Below are positions 43,902-53,052 of a stretch of 64,000 nucleotides of DNA, one piece after another (position 1 is the stretch's first letter; every line of letters begins with the position of its first letter). Made by a program: the position numbers and the translations under genes. The DNA lies in assembly GCA_013002025.1 (NCBI GenBank), contig JABDKW010000021.1, positions 62,001 through 126,000 on the forward strand. Direction: 5' to 3'. The notes beneath the pieces were generated by a model. It made no database searches and was not told the DNA's origin. It saw nothing but the letters and a program-made list of their open reading frames with translations. Source of the stretch: Gammaproteobacteria bacterium (GTDB taxonomy: Bacteria > Pseudomonadota > Gammaproteobacteria > Arenicellales > Arenicellaceae).

Positions 43902-44671
43902 AGCAACCGCGCAACAACTTCCTCAGGGCGATTCGAAAGCAGCAAAAGCAAATCGGTCTATGGGTGGCGTTAAGCAATAATTATGCGGCCGAAGTGGTGG
44001 CGGACTCCGGCTTTGACTGGGTGCTGATTGATGCCGAGCATTCACCCACCAGCATGCCGAGTCTTTTGGGTCAGTTGCAGGCCCTCGCCGCGGGTTCGAG
44101 CACCGTGCTGGTGCGCCCCGCGTGGAATGATCCGGTCCTCGTTAAGGGGCTGTTGGACCTGGGCGTGCAGGGGCTGTTGTTCCCGATGATTCAATCCGTA
44201 GAAGAAGCCGAGCGGGCCGTGGCGGCCACCCGTTACCCACCTCGAGGCATTCGTGGCGTCGCTGGCGTAACGCGAGCAACAAAGTTTGGTCGCATCCCAG
44301 ATTATCCTCAAACTGTTGAGCAGGAAACTGCCGTCTTCGTGCAGTTGGAAACAATCTCGGCCGTTGAAAATGCCGAGGCCATCGCGGCTGTCGAGGGAGT
44401 GGACGGCGTGTTTTTCGGCCCCGCGGACATTGCCGCTGATATGGGTTTGCTCGGCCAGCCCATGAGTAAAGACGTCTGGGGCCTGATCCGGCCGGTAGCC
44501 CGATTACTGGCGGCGAAGGGAGTACCGGTGGGTACGCTGGTGCTGGATTCAAATTTCGCCTGCGAATTATTGCAGGGCGAATTTAGCTTTGTGGCGGGCG
44601 GCTCCGACGTCGCTCTGCTGGCGCGCGGCGCTGATAAACTATTGGCTCAAATGCGAGCGGCAGTAATTTGA
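43898..44671 (+). CDS. HpcH/HpaI-family aldolase
   Basis: Class II pyruvate aldolase of the HpcH/HpaI family, 257 residues. FDWVLIDAEHSP holds the first conserved acid/His pair; the metal ligands are Glu in QLETISAVEN and Asp in VFFGPADIAADMG; GVQGLLFPMIQSVEEAERAV is the middle block. Members split 4-hydroxy-2-oxo acids to pyruvate and an aldehyde (HpaI), or 5-dehydro-4-deoxyglucarate to pyruvate and tartronate semialdehyde (GarL). ATG overlaps the flavoprotein stop (ATGA). The dehydrogenase MmsA-like gene downstream could oxidise the aldehyde released. Confidence 0.9.
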   Translation: MKQPRNNFLRAIRKQQKQIGLWVALSNNYAAEVVADSGFDWVLIDAEHSPTSMPSLLGQLQALAAGSSTVLVRPAWNDPVLVKGLLDLGVQGLLFPMIQSVEEAERAVAATRYPPRGIRGVAGVTRATKFGRIPDYPQTVEQETAVFVQLETISAVENAEAIAAVEGVDGVFFGPADIAADMGLLGQPMSKDVWGLIRPVARLLAAKGVPVGTLVLDSNFACELLQGEFSFVAGGSDVALLARGADKLLAQMRAAVI

Positions 44672-44749
44672 ACCGCTGGCTTATAATCGTGGCTTTCTGC
44701 TAACTGGAAGCAGCCCATTTACCGAACTCTACTTAATTCTGAATTGATA

Positions 44750-45589
44750 ATGAAAAAAATTGTATTGACCGGCGCTGCAGGTCGGCTTGGAAGCCTGTTG
44801 CGCGAGCCCTTGTCCAAGATGGCGGATCACCTGATCAGCTCGGATCTGCCAGAAGGCATTGGCGAGTTGTATAACGGCGAATCTTATCAGCAGGCTGACC
44901 TGGCCGCCTATGATCAGGTGCACGCCCTGCTCGAAGATGCTGACATGGTCGTACACTTTGGCGCTATCGGTGATGAGGCGCCATTCGAAACCTTATTAGG
45001 GCCCAATATAGTCGGCGCTTACAATATCTGGGAGGCGGCTTACCAGCATGGCTTGCGTCGGGTGGTGTATGCCAGCTCGGTGCATGCCGTGGGTATGCAT
45101 TCACGAACCGATGGTATTGGCTTGGACGCACCCCATAAGCCGGATACCTTTTACGGTTTGGCCAAGTGTTTTGCGGAAGATCTGGCGCGCCTGTATTGGG
45201 ACAAGCGCGGCGTTGAAGCCGTTTGTATGCGTATCCTGTCTTGCGCCCCGGTGACCAACGCGCGAGCCCTTGGAACCTGGTTGTCTAACGACGACTTGGT
45301 GCATCTTGTGGAGCAATCAGTCAACACGCCAAGCACCGGTTTCACCGTGGTCTATGGCGTTTCTAATAACGATCGCTGCCCGGTGGATAACTCAATGGCC
45401 AACTTTCTCGGTTATCGGCCCAAAGATAATGCTGAGCAGTTCGCGGCGCAGATATTGGCTGATCATCCGAGAGAAGATATCAATGACCCGGCGCAGCGCT
45501 GCCTTGGCGGACCATTCGCCGCGGTGGAGTTGGGTGATTCAGGGCTCGCCAAAATGAATCGTGTAGCAGACAATGAACAGGCTGAATAA
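44750..45589 (+). CDS. udh: NAD-dependent uronate dehydrogenase-like protein
   Basis: Extended SDR of 279 residues closely like Agrobacterium uronate dehydrogenase as I remember it. Matching blocks are MKKIVLTGAAGRLGSLLRE, VYASSVHAVGMH, the catalytic Y-x-x-x-K in DTFYGLAKCFAEDLARLYWD, MRILSCAP and WLSNDDLVHLVEQSV. The family oxidises galacturonate or glucuronate to the aldarolactone. The ATG after TTGATA is taken as start. A 78-bp gap separates it from the aldolase gene. No lactonase, aldarate dehydratase or uronate transporter is nearby, so a substrate other than a free uronate is possible. Confidence 0.82.
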   Translation: MKKIVLTGAAGRLGSLLREPLSKMADHLISSDLPEGIGELYNGESYQQADLAAYDQVHALLEDADMVVHFGAIGDEAPFETLLGPNIVGAYNIWEAAYQHGLRRVVYASSVHAVGMHSRTDGIGLDAPHKPDTFYGLAKCFAEDLARLYWDKRGVEAVCMRILSCAPVTNARALGTWLSNDDLVHLVEQSVNTPSTGFTVVYGVSNNDRCPVDNSMANFLGYRPKDNAEQFAAQILADHPREDINDPAQRCLGGPFAAVELGDSGLAKMNRVADNEQAE

Positions 45590-45625
45590 TCGGTTCTGGT
45601 CACCGTTCCAGCGGGAGAAATATTG

Positions 45626-47125
45626 ATGAGCGAAATTGTCGGCCACCTTATCGGCGGCCAAGTTGTAACAGATCATACGCGGTCACTCGAGGTGCTAAAT
45701 CCCGCGACGGGGCGATGCTTGCGACAGGTCGCGCTGGCGGATCAGGCCATGGTGGAACGGGCCATCACTGCGGCAGCCGAGGCCTTTCCGGCCTGGCGTA
45801 ACACGCCGCCCATCAGCCGTGCCCGAATTATGTTTCGGTTTAAGGAATTGCTGCAGGCCAATGCGGACAAAATCTGCCAACTGCTTGGCGAAGAGCACGG
45901 CAAAATTACGCATGACGCTAAGGGTGAATTGCAAAGAGGCATCGAGAATGTTGAGTTTGCCTGCAGTGCACCGCATTTATTGAAGGGCGAACACAGCAAA
46001 AACGTCGGCCCGGCGATTGATTCCTGGAGTGAACATCAACCATTGGGCGTGGTGGCCGGAATTACGCCGTTTAATTTCCCGGTGATGGTGCCGCTGTGGA
46101 TGTATCCGGCGGCGCTGGTGTGCGGCAATTGTTTTGTGTTGAAACCATCCGAGCGCGACCCCAGCGCAGCGTTGCTGGTTGCGCAATTACTCAGCGAAGC
46201 AGGCCTTCCTGACGGTGTGATGAATGTTGTGAATGGTGATGCAGAAGCGGTCGACACCTTGCTCAGTGACGCGCGGGTCGAGGCCATCAGTTTTGTCGGG
46301 TCAACGCCGGTAGCGCAGCATATCTACACCAGCGCCACGGCCCATGGTAAACGGTGTCAGGCCTTGGGCGGTGCCAAGAATCACGCCATCATCATGCCGG
46401 ATGCCGATTTGGATAACGCGGTTAGCCAATTGGTGGGTGCCGCATTCGGATCGTCGGGCGAGCGCTGTATGGCCTTATCGGTGGCGGTGGCGGTTGGGGA
46501 TGCCACTGCAGATGCCTTGATTGAAAAGATGCAACAACAGATGACTTCATTAAAGGTGGGGCCAGCCACCGATGACGAAAATGATTTTGGGCCGCTGATT
46601 TCGGCGCAACATCTGGCCAAAGTGGTCGGTCATATCGACAGCGCTGAACAACAGGGCGCGAAGGTGGTGGTTGATGGCCGCGGGTTACGGGTACAAGGCC
46701 ATGAAGATGGCTACTTTCTGGGCGGCACCCTGATCGATCGCGTTACCCCGGCAATGGACTGCTATCAGGCAGAGATTTTCGGGCCGGTGTTGTTGGTGGT
46801 GAGAGTCAACAGCATGCGCGACGCAATGGATCTGATTGATGCGCATGAATATGGCAATGGCACCTGCATCTTCACCCGCGACGGCGAAGCTGCGCGCTTT
46901 TTCTCAGACCACATCAAGGTCGGCATGGTGGGAATCAACGTGCCACTGCCGGTGCCCGTGGCCTACCACAGTTTCGGCGGCTGGAAGCGCTCTTTGTTCG
47001 GTGACCTGAGTGCTTATGGTCCAGATGCCGTGCGCTTTTATACGCGGCGAAAAACCATTACCCAACGATGGCCTGAAGGGGGCATTCGTGAGGCGGCAAA
47101 TTTTTCCATGCCAACGCTGGACTAA
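45626..47125 (+). CDS. mmsA: CoA-acylating (methylmalonate-)semialdehyde dehydrogenase
   Basis: Aldehyde dehydrogenase of the MmsA class, 499 residues. The cofactor region reads GITPFNFPVMVPLWMYPAAL and VLKPSERDPS. Where ordinary ALDHs have a catalytic Glu motif it has LGGAKNHAIIMPDAD, the hallmark of CoA-dependent members. The nucleophile is C281 (GSSGERCMALS). Family reaction: methylmalonate or malonate semialdehyde plus CoA and NAD to propionyl- or acetyl-CoA and CO2. GGGAG lies nine bases before ATG. As last gene of the operon it would channel the end product into central metabolism. Confidence 0.93.
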   Translation: MSEIVGHLIGGQVVTDHTRSLEVLNPATGRCLRQVALADQAMVERAITAAAEAFPAWRNTPPISRARIMFRFKELLQANADKICQLLGEEHGKITHDAKGELQRGIENVEFACSAPHLLKGEHSKNVGPAIDSWSEHQPLGVVAGITPFNFPVMVPLWMYPAALVCGNCFVLKPSERDPSAALLVAQLLSEAGLPDGVMNVVNGDAEAVDTLLSDARVEAISFVGSTPVAQHIYTSATAHGKRCQALGGAKNHAIIMPDADLDNAVSQLVGAAFGSSGERCMALSVAVAVGDATADALIEKMQQQMTSLKVGPATDDENDFGPLISAQHLAKVVGHIDSAEQQGAKVVVDGRGLRVQGHEDGYFLGGTLIDRVTPAMDCYQAEIFGPVLLVVRVNSMRDAMDLIDAHEYGNGTCIFTRDGEAARFFSDHIKVGMVGINVPLPVPVAYHSFGGWKRSLFGDLSAYGPDAVRFYTRRKTITQRWPEGGIREAANFSMPTLD

Positions 47126-47454
47126 AGGGTGATTTCCGAGATTATGAAGTTGTCCTTATGGTATCTATAAGTTAAGCTAATTGCGGCGTCGGAGCCTGAA
47201 GCCATGGGCGTCAGCGTGCTAGCATAGCGCGTGAAATAGGTCGTTTACAGCACAAAGTGCTGTTGTGGCTTGTTGCTACACTGTGACAGTTAGGGTCGGC
47301 AGGGTGTTTTTGCGTACTTCCGATCGATTGTTTTGAACCGTACAATCAACTTTAGCGCCTGCGTTTGCGTTAGTTCTAAATCGGTTTCGTATCCGCGCCT
47401 GGCAAAGAGGCCGGACGATTTTAATAAGATAAACCTGAGGAGAATGATCTAAAG
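47126..47454. promoter_or_regulatory. 329-bp leader of the TonB-receptor gene
   Basis: No gene fits here. A perfect 7-bp inverted repeat, ACAGCAC-AAA-GTGCTGT (47247-47263), could be an operator. The ribosome site GAGGAG (47437-47442) is 12 bases from the receptor ATG, which is long; a two-codon frame ATG-ATC-TAA (47444-47452) lies between them. I see no clear terminator for the upstream operon and no convincing -35/-10 pair. Confidence 0.4.
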
Positions 47455-50220
47455 ATGAATAAGTCTAAACTCGGCAATGCTATTGCCATCGCGTTGGGCG
47501 CCAGTGTGATAACACCGGCCCAGGCAGCGCTAGAAGAGATCGTGGTGACCGCGACCAAGCGTGCGGAAAGCATGCAGGATATTCCGGTTGCCGTACAAGC
47601 AATCAACGGCGATGCGATGGAGCAGCTTGGTGTTGCGACGTTTGATGAATACATTCAGTTCCTGCCCAACGTTGAAATGCAAGGCATCGGCCCTGGTCAA
47701 CGTGAAGTGTACATCCGCGGTGTTGCGACAGAACAATCGCCCACCACGGTTGCATCCCTGCAGGGGTCTTCACCACAGGTAGCATGGTATCTCGATGAGC
47801 AACCGGTCGCGTTTGGCGGACGTAATCTTGACGTCTATGCAGCCGATATTGAGCGTGTCGAAGTACTGCCTGGTCCTCAGGGCACACTGTTCGGCGCAAG
47901 CTCGCAATCGGGTACCGTGCGGATGATTACCAAAAAGCCGGTACAAGGTGAATTTGGCGGCAAAGTCAGCGCCGGCGTGGCCTTCACAACGGGTGGCGAT
48001 ATCAGCACTCGTGCCGAAGCAACCATCAATCTGCCGTTGACAGAAAATATGGCGTTTCGTGGTACTGTGTTCAATGACAGCCAAGGTGGCTGGATTGACA
48101 ATGTTCCGCTTAACTACGGTGCCTCGGACCTGTCTCTGATTCAGGTAGTCAATCGTAATCAGATCAGCAGTTCATCTACTATTTCAGAATCTGCGACAGT
48201 GGTTCGGCCGAACAACAATGGCCTGATCGAAGAGGACTGGAACGATGCCGTGTATCGAGGCGCTCGCTTGGGTCTGGCCTGGGCCATCAACGATAGCTGG
48301 GACGTGTTGCTGCAACATACTGCACAAGAACTGCAAGTGGACGGCGACTTTCGTTACAACCCGGCAATCAATGATGAATCATCGGATTTCTTGATTCCTG
48401 CCACTAATGACGACGAGTTTGGCCTCACCAGTTGGACCGTTAACGGCCGAATCGGTGCGTTGGATCTGGTCTACACCGGCGGCTTCCTGGATCGTGATGT
48501 TCGCAACCTGCAGGACTACAGTAACTATACCTGGGGCGGTGGCTATCAAGCCTACTATCTGGGTAGCCCGTTCTCATATGTAGCAGGTGGTGCATCAACA
48601 TTGCATGACCCCACCAAGGACTATGAAGAGATCACCAGCAGTGAGCGTTTCACCAATGAGATTCGCATCTCCTCCGATCCTGAGAAACGCGTCAGCTTCA
48701 CGGCAGGTATATTCGTGGATGATGTTGAAACCAATTCAACCGGCGCCTTTAACTACCATGGTGCGGTTGCTGCGGGATTCGATGTGGCGGTAACTCCTGG
48801 CGGTGGCGGTTCTATTCAAACCGCTTTTCCGCGCGCCGGCGTGGGTAACGTTAACCCCCGTGGTGCTACGACCATCTTCATCAATGATTTCACTCGCATG
48901 GAGGATCAAACAGCCTTCTTTGGCGAGGTTAAGTTTGATATCAACGACGACATCAGCCTGCGGGTAGGTGCACGTAGCTATGACCTGGATTTCCAATTCC
49001 AGGGCTCGACGGGATCATCCTTCTTCTGTAAGAACGTGGACCCTTCAACCTTGCCTGGGTCACGCCCTGGTAACGGCCCGGTGGCGGTATTACGACCAGA
49101 CGGGACCGTTGGTTGTGACGGCAACTCGTTTGATAACCATGTAACCCAGCGTTTAATCAACATCGCCAACACGGGTACGGTTGATGGTTCCGGTGTGGCT
49201 AACGCTACCACAGGTATTTTGAATGTGCCTGAGTTGGACAGCAACGGCGTCGCCAAGCAAGACGACACCATTATCCGCTTCTCCGGGGACTGGAAAGTCA
49301 GCGAAGATGTGATGCTGTTTGCAACCTACTCAGAGGGTTTCCGACCACAGGTTTCTAATCGTAACGCAGGTCAGGCGGCATCGAACCAATCTGGAATTTA
49401 CGCCGGATACTTCGTGCCGACAATCGCCAGCACGGACGAAATGAAAAACTTCGAGTTGGGTGTCAAAGGCGATTTTCTGGATGGTAACTTGCGCTTGAAC
49501 GCTACCTACTATGATTCGGAAATTACCGAGTTGCAGACGCACCGTTTTGACCCGGCCAACGTGGCCTTCCTGGTATTCATCGAGAACATCGGTGATGCGG
49601 ACGTCAGCGGTATCGACGCTGACTTCACCTGGGCGGCGTCAGACAACCTGACGATTTCAGGCGCGGCCAGCTATGTCGATTCCGAGATCACGCGCCTCAA
49701 CCCAGAGTTGGTTGGTGTAGCGGTTCCGGTGGGCAGTGAATTGCCGTTTACCGCAGACTTCTCCTTTAATCTTCGCGGTCGTTACGACTTCGAGTGGAGT
49801 CGCTTCGGTGCAGACGGTTATATTCAGGCAGCTCTGACCTATAAAGGCGATAGCGTATCGGGTATTTCCGGCAGCGCGTTCTTGGTCGAAGACACCTTGC
49901 GTAAGGTGTATGGCCGCGGATCGGGTCTGGAAATTCAAGCTGAAGGCGGCGGTTTTGGTGCAACTAACCAGACTGCAAATGCCACCTTTGGTGTTGGCCC
50001 AGACGGACGCTTCCTGTCAGGACGTTATGTGCAACAGTCTTATTCGCTGGTAAATGTGGCGGCGGGATTCAAGCGTGATGATGCACTTGGGTTTGAGATC
50101 TACATCAACAATCTGTTTGATGAACGGGCCGAGACCTATATTCACACGCAGCAGTTCCTGCCGACTGTGGGTACTAACCGGCCTCGAACCATTGGCATGA
50201 GAATGTCTTACGAGTTCTAA
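47455..50220 (+). CDS. TonB-dependent outer-membrane receptor
   Basis: TonB-dependent receptor of 921 residues. A signal peptide ends about residue 24 (TPAQA); the TonB box LEEIVVTATKR follows at once. The plug contains DIPVAVQAINGDAM, REVYIRGVATEQSP and VEVLPGPQGTLFGASSQSGT, and the barrel ends with GMRMSYEF, a C-terminal Phe as needed for outer-membrane insertion. It lacks the N-terminal signalling domain of transducers. This CirA/Fiu-unlike, carbohydrate- or polyol-type architecture is widespread in marine bacteria, but the substrate cannot be deduced. It follows the Hyu/Udh operon on the same strand and has its own terminator. Confidence 0.93.
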   Translation: MNKSKLGNAIAIALGASVITPAQAALEEIVVTATKRAESMQDIPVAVQAINGDAMEQLGVATFDEYIQFLPNVEMQGIGPGQREVYIRGVATEQSPTTVASLQGSSPQVAWYLDEQPVAFGGRNLDVYAADIERVEVLPGPQGTLFGASSQSGTVRMITKKPVQGEFGGKVSAGVAFTTGGDISTRAEATINLPLTENMAFRGTVFNDSQGGWIDNVPLNYGASDLSLIQVVNRNQISSSSTISESATVVRPNNNGLIEEDWNDAVYRGARLGLAWAINDSWDVLLQHTAQELQVDGDFRYNPAINDESSDFLIPATNDDEFGLTSWTVNGRIGALDLVYTGGFLDRDVRNLQDYSNYTWGGGYQAYYLGSPFSYVAGGASTLHDPTKDYEEITSSERFTNEIRISSDPEKRVSFTAGIFVDDVETNSTGAFNYHGAVAAGFDVAVTPGGGGSIQTAFPRAGVGNVNPRGATTIFINDFTRMEDQTAFFGEVKFDINDDISLRVGARSYDLDFQFQGSTGSSFFCKNVDPSTLPGSRPGNGPVAVLRPDGTVGCDGNSFDNHVTQRLINIANTGTVDGSGVANATTGILNVPELDSNGVAKQDDTIIRFSGDWKVSEDVMLFATYSEGFRPQVSNRNAGQAASNQSGIYAGYFVPTIASTDEMKNFELGVKGDFLDGNLRLNATYYDSEITELQTHRFDPANVAFLVFIENIGDADVSGIDADFTWAASDNLTISGAASYVDSEITRLNPELVGVAVPVGSELPFTADFSFNLRGRYDFEWSRFGADGYIQAALTYKGDSVSGISGSAFLVEDTLRKVYGRGSGLEIQAEGGGFGATNQTANATFGVGPDGRFLSGRYVQQSYSLVNVAAGFKRDDALGFEIYINNLFDERAETYIHTQQFLPTVGTNRPRTIGMRMSYEF

Positions 50221-50280
50221 AGCTAAGTTCTAAAGCTAGGGTATCCGGCAAAACCAGCTCCGGCCACCCGGAGCAAATCG

Positions 50281-50316
50281 AAAAGGCGAACCGCAGGGTT
50301 CGCCTTTTCTTTTTTA
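50281..50316 (+). terminator. Rho-independent terminator of the TonB-receptor gene
   Basis: Perfect stem AAAAGGCGAACC / GGTTCGCCTTTT with loop GCAG, followed by CTTTTTT. It lies 61 bp after the receptor stop. The A-tract before the stem could let it work on the other strand too, though no gene reads in from there. Confidence 0.93.
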
Positions 50317-50355
50317 ACGGCATTGTTTTTAACGGCATTGTTTTTAACGGCATCG
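50311..50355 (+). repeat. 15-bp tandem repeat, three copies
   Basis: TTTTTAACGGCATTG occurs at 50311 and 50326, and with one change (CATCG) at 50341. The first copy begins in the terminator T-run. It looks like slippage expansion behind a terminator and gives two further T-tracts. Confidence 0.85.
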
Positions 50356-50360
50356 CTTAC

Positions 50361-50389
50361 TTTCTACATTTATCGACAAATGCTATAAA
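50361..50389 (+). promoter_or_regulatory. Possible promoter of the TPR-sulfotransferase gene
   Basis: Extended -10 TGCTATAAA (TATAAA at 50384-50389) with a weak -35 TTTCTA (50361-50366) at 17-bp spacing. The 5' leader to ATG 50420 would be about 25 bases. It lies after the strong terminator, so the gene needs its own promoter. Confidence 0.4.
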
Positions 50390-50419
50390 GTGGCCTGCTC
50401 GATTCAGGCCCACATCCTA

Positions 50420-52405
50420 ATGCAAGACCAACTCAATCAAATTCAGGCGCAGATGCAGAACCAACGGTTCGCAGATGCCTTGCATGCGCTGGATGCGCTC
50501 AGGGTGAATGGGCCAGATAAGATTCAGGCAATGCTGATGCAGGCCGTTTGTTACCGTGCCTTGAATCAACGGGCTGAGGCACTGAACGTGTTAAAACAAT
50601 TGATTGATCAGGATCCCAGCGTGGTTCGAGCCTATGAGGAGCTTGGCCATGTGCATGTGGCGGGTAAGAATGCCGACAAAGCCATCCTGGGCTATCGTGA
50701 GGCGGTGCAACGCGACCCGGCAGCGCTTAACACATGGAAGCAATTGGCCGGCTTATACAAGATGACCGGCGATCAGCAGGGCATGGCCGTAGCCGCCAGG
50801 CACATCGCGGAATTATCAAGCCTGCCGCCGCAATTGGTAAGCGCAAAAAGCCATCTCAATCAGGGGCGCATCGAGCAGGCCGATGCAATCTGCCGGGAAT
50901 TCTTACAGCACAATAAAACGCATGTGGACGGCATGCGGCTGCTGGCCCAGATCGCGATTCAGGCCAAGATTATGGATGACGCGGAATTCCTGTTAGAGAG
51001 TGCCAGGGAGTTTGAGCCTGACAATATTGCAGTGCAGCTGGAGTTGGCATCGGTATTGCTGAAGCGGCAAAAGTTTGGCGCGGCGAATGAGCTGGCGATG
51101 AACCTGACCAAACTGCAACCTGATAATCTCGAATTCCAGTCTCTGGCGGCAGCCACCCAGCAGGGTGTGGGTGACACCAACGCAGCGATCGCAATTTACC
51201 AACGGCTGGTAGAGGTTGGTTATCAACCAAAGAGCACTTTTCTGATGCTGGGCCATGCCCACAAAACAGCCGGCAATCTGGACCAATCAATTGAGGCCTA
51301 CCAACGTTGCTATGCGGCCAACCCGGAGTTTGGCGATGCATTCTGGAGCCTGGCGAATACCAAGACCTATGCCTTTAGCGACGCCGAAATCGCGCACATG
51401 ACCGAATACGAGCAGCGTGACACGACGTCGGTAGAAGACCGCGTGCATCTGTGTTTTGCGCTGGGGAAAGCCTACGAAGACCAACAGGACTACTACACAT
51501 CCTTCATTCACTATCAACGTGGCAATCAATTAAACGCCGAGCTATTGAAAGACCAGTCGCCAGAGCTGGCGCCGCGTGTGCAATGGCAAAAGCAGCGTTG
51601 CACAGCCGAGCTGTTTGAACAGCGGGCCGGGCTAGGGCATACGGCGCCGGACCCCATTTTTATTGTGGGTTTGCCGCGCGCCGGTTCCACCTTGCTGGAG
51701 CAGATTCTGGCCTCGCACTCTCAGGTTGACGGCACGCTTGAGCTACCCAATATCCTCAGTCTGGCGCGCCGCCTGCGCGGGCGCAAACCGGTGAAGGTGG
51801 GCGATGAACCGCAGTACCCCAAAATCCTCGCGGAATTGGAAGAGGACTACTTTCAGCGCTTTGGACAACAATACATTGATGACACGCGGGTATTTCGCCA
51901 GGACGCACCGTTGTTCATCGATAAGATGCCCAACAACTTCCTGCATATCGGGCTGATTCGGTTGATCCTGCCAAATGCCAAAATTATCGATGCACGCCGG
52001 CACCCCATGGCGTGTTGCTTTAGCGGCTTCAAACAATTGTTTGCGGAAGGCCAGGAGTTTACCTACGGGTTAGCCGAAATAGGTTCGTACTATAAGGCCT
52101 ATATTGAAATGATGGATCATTGGGATGAGGTGCTGCCCGGGTTTGTGCTGCGCGTGCAGCATGAAGATGTGGTGCAGGATCTGGAAACGCAAGTGCATAG
52201 AATGCTGGAATTCTGCGGCCTGCCGTTCGAGCAGGCCTGTCTGGAGTTCCACAAAACCAAACGCAACGTGCGCACCCCAAGCTCCGAGCAGGTGCGCCAG
52301 CCGATTTACACCACCGGCCTGGAACAGTGGCGCAATTACGAAGAGTATCTGCAGCCGTTGAAGGACGCATTGGGGCCGGACGTATTACAACGCTACCCAA
52401 TTTGA
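50420..52405 (+). CDS. TPR-repeat sulfotransferase
   Basis: Two-part protein of 661 residues. The first half (about 1-330) is a run of TPR-like helices, for example VRAYEELGHVHVAGKNADKAI and TFLMLGHAHKTAGNLDQSIEAY. The second half is a PAPS-dependent sulfotransferase with the 5'-phosphosulfate loop FIVGLPRAGSTLLEQILASH near residues 414-433 and the 3'-phosphate region in AKIIDARRHPMACCFSGFKQLF. This architecture is related to tyrosylprotein sulfotransferases. The acceptor may be a peptide or small molecule held by the TPRs. The next gene, another sulfotransferase, follows after 7 bp. Confidence 0.9.
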   Translation: MQDQLNQIQAQMQNQRFADALHALDALRVNGPDKIQAMLMQAVCYRALNQRAEALNVLKQLIDQDPSVVRAYEELGHVHVAGKNADKAILGYREAVQRDPAALNTWKQLAGLYKMTGDQQGMAVAARHIAELSSLPPQLVSAKSHLNQGRIEQADAICREFLQHNKTHVDGMRLLAQIAIQAKIMDDAEFLLESAREFEPDNIAVQLELASVLLKRQKFGAANELAMNLTKLQPDNLEFQSLAAATQQGVGDTNAAIAIYQRLVEVGYQPKSTFLMLGHAHKTAGNLDQSIEAYQRCYAANPEFGDAFWSLANTKTYAFSDAEIAHMTEYEQRDTTSVEDRVHLCFALGKAYEDQQDYYTSFIHYQRGNQLNAELLKDQSPELAPRVQWQKQRCTAELFEQRAGLGHTAPDPIFIVGLPRAGSTLLEQILASHSQVDGTLELPNILSLARRLRGRKPVKVGDEPQYPKILAELEEDYFQRFGQQYIDDTRVFRQDAPLFIDKMPNNFLHIGLIRLILPNAKIIDARRHPMACCFSGFKQLFAEGQEFTYGLAEIGSYYKAYIEMMDHWDEVLPGFVLRVQHEDVVQDLETQVHRMLEFCGLPFEQACLEFHKTKRNVRTPSSEQVRQPIYTTGLEQWRNYEEYLQPLKDALGPDVLQRYPI

Positions 52406-52412
52406 GGCTGCG

Positions 52413-53036
52413 GTGATCGTTTCGCATCGCCATCGGTATATTTTTTTCGCGGTTCCCAAAACTGCCACCCACGCCGTTCGTGAAGCACTGCGCCAGAATC
52501 TCGGCGACGATGACTGGGAACAACAGGTCTTAACCGGGCAACAATTTTTACCGATACCGGCGCTGGCCCGTATCGGCCATGGTCATATCTCTGCCCAGCA
52601 GGCACAAGCCCATTTACCTGAAGCGATGTGGCGTGACTACAAAAAACTGGCCTTTGTGCGCAACCCCTATGATCGATTTGTGTCGGCCTGCGCGTTTCTG
52701 AACCGAAATAACCCGGACTATCAGGCATCGCCCCTGGCGTGGATGAAGCTGGCACTGGGCAGAGAAAAGTTTCGCCAGCGCATACTGATCCAGCCGCAGG
52801 CAGGGCAGTTGTGTGATGAGCAGGGCGATCTGGCGATGGATTTTGTGGGTCGCTATGAGTCCCTGCAGGAGTCAATGCACGAGATGTGCGATTTATTGGC
52901 CTTGCCGCGGGTGGAATTGCAGCGCCGCAATACCTCGAATCACCGCGCTTACCACGAGACCATCGATGCCGAACTGCAGCAGGCGCTGACGGAGTTCTAC
53001 GCCGATGACCTGCGACTATTTGATTATCGCTTTTAG
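52413..53036 (+). CDS. Sulfotransferase family 2 protein
   Basis: Small PAPS-type sulfotransferase of 207 residues. The 5' phosphosulfate motif is YIFFAVPKTATHAVREAL, and the 3' phosphate motif is LAFVRNPYDRFVSACAFL, both typical of Sulfotransfer_2 (chondroitin/HNK-1-like) enzymes. The start is GTG, 7 bp after the stop of the TPR-sulfotransferase, so both are probably made together. No export signal is present; it should act in the cytoplasm. It converges on the beta-hydroxylase-like gene. Confidence 0.87.
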   Translation: MIVSHRHRYIFFAVPKTATHAVREALRQNLGDDDWEQQVLTGQQFLPIPALARIGHGHISAQQAQAHLPEAMWRDYKKLAFVRNPYDRFVSACAFLNRNNPDYQASPLAWMKLALGREKFRQRILIQPQAGQLCDEQGDLAMDFVGRYESLQESMHEMCDLLALPRVELQRRNTSNHRAYHETIDAELQQALTEFYADDLRLFDYRF

Positions 53037-53052
53037 TTACGAATATAAAGCA

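Noticed and set aside
45626-47125. betB (betaine aldehyde dehydrogenase) partner for betA
   Set aside because: The GGAKNH motif marks CoA-acylating MmsA enzymes, and the gene sits in a different operon almost 10 kb away.
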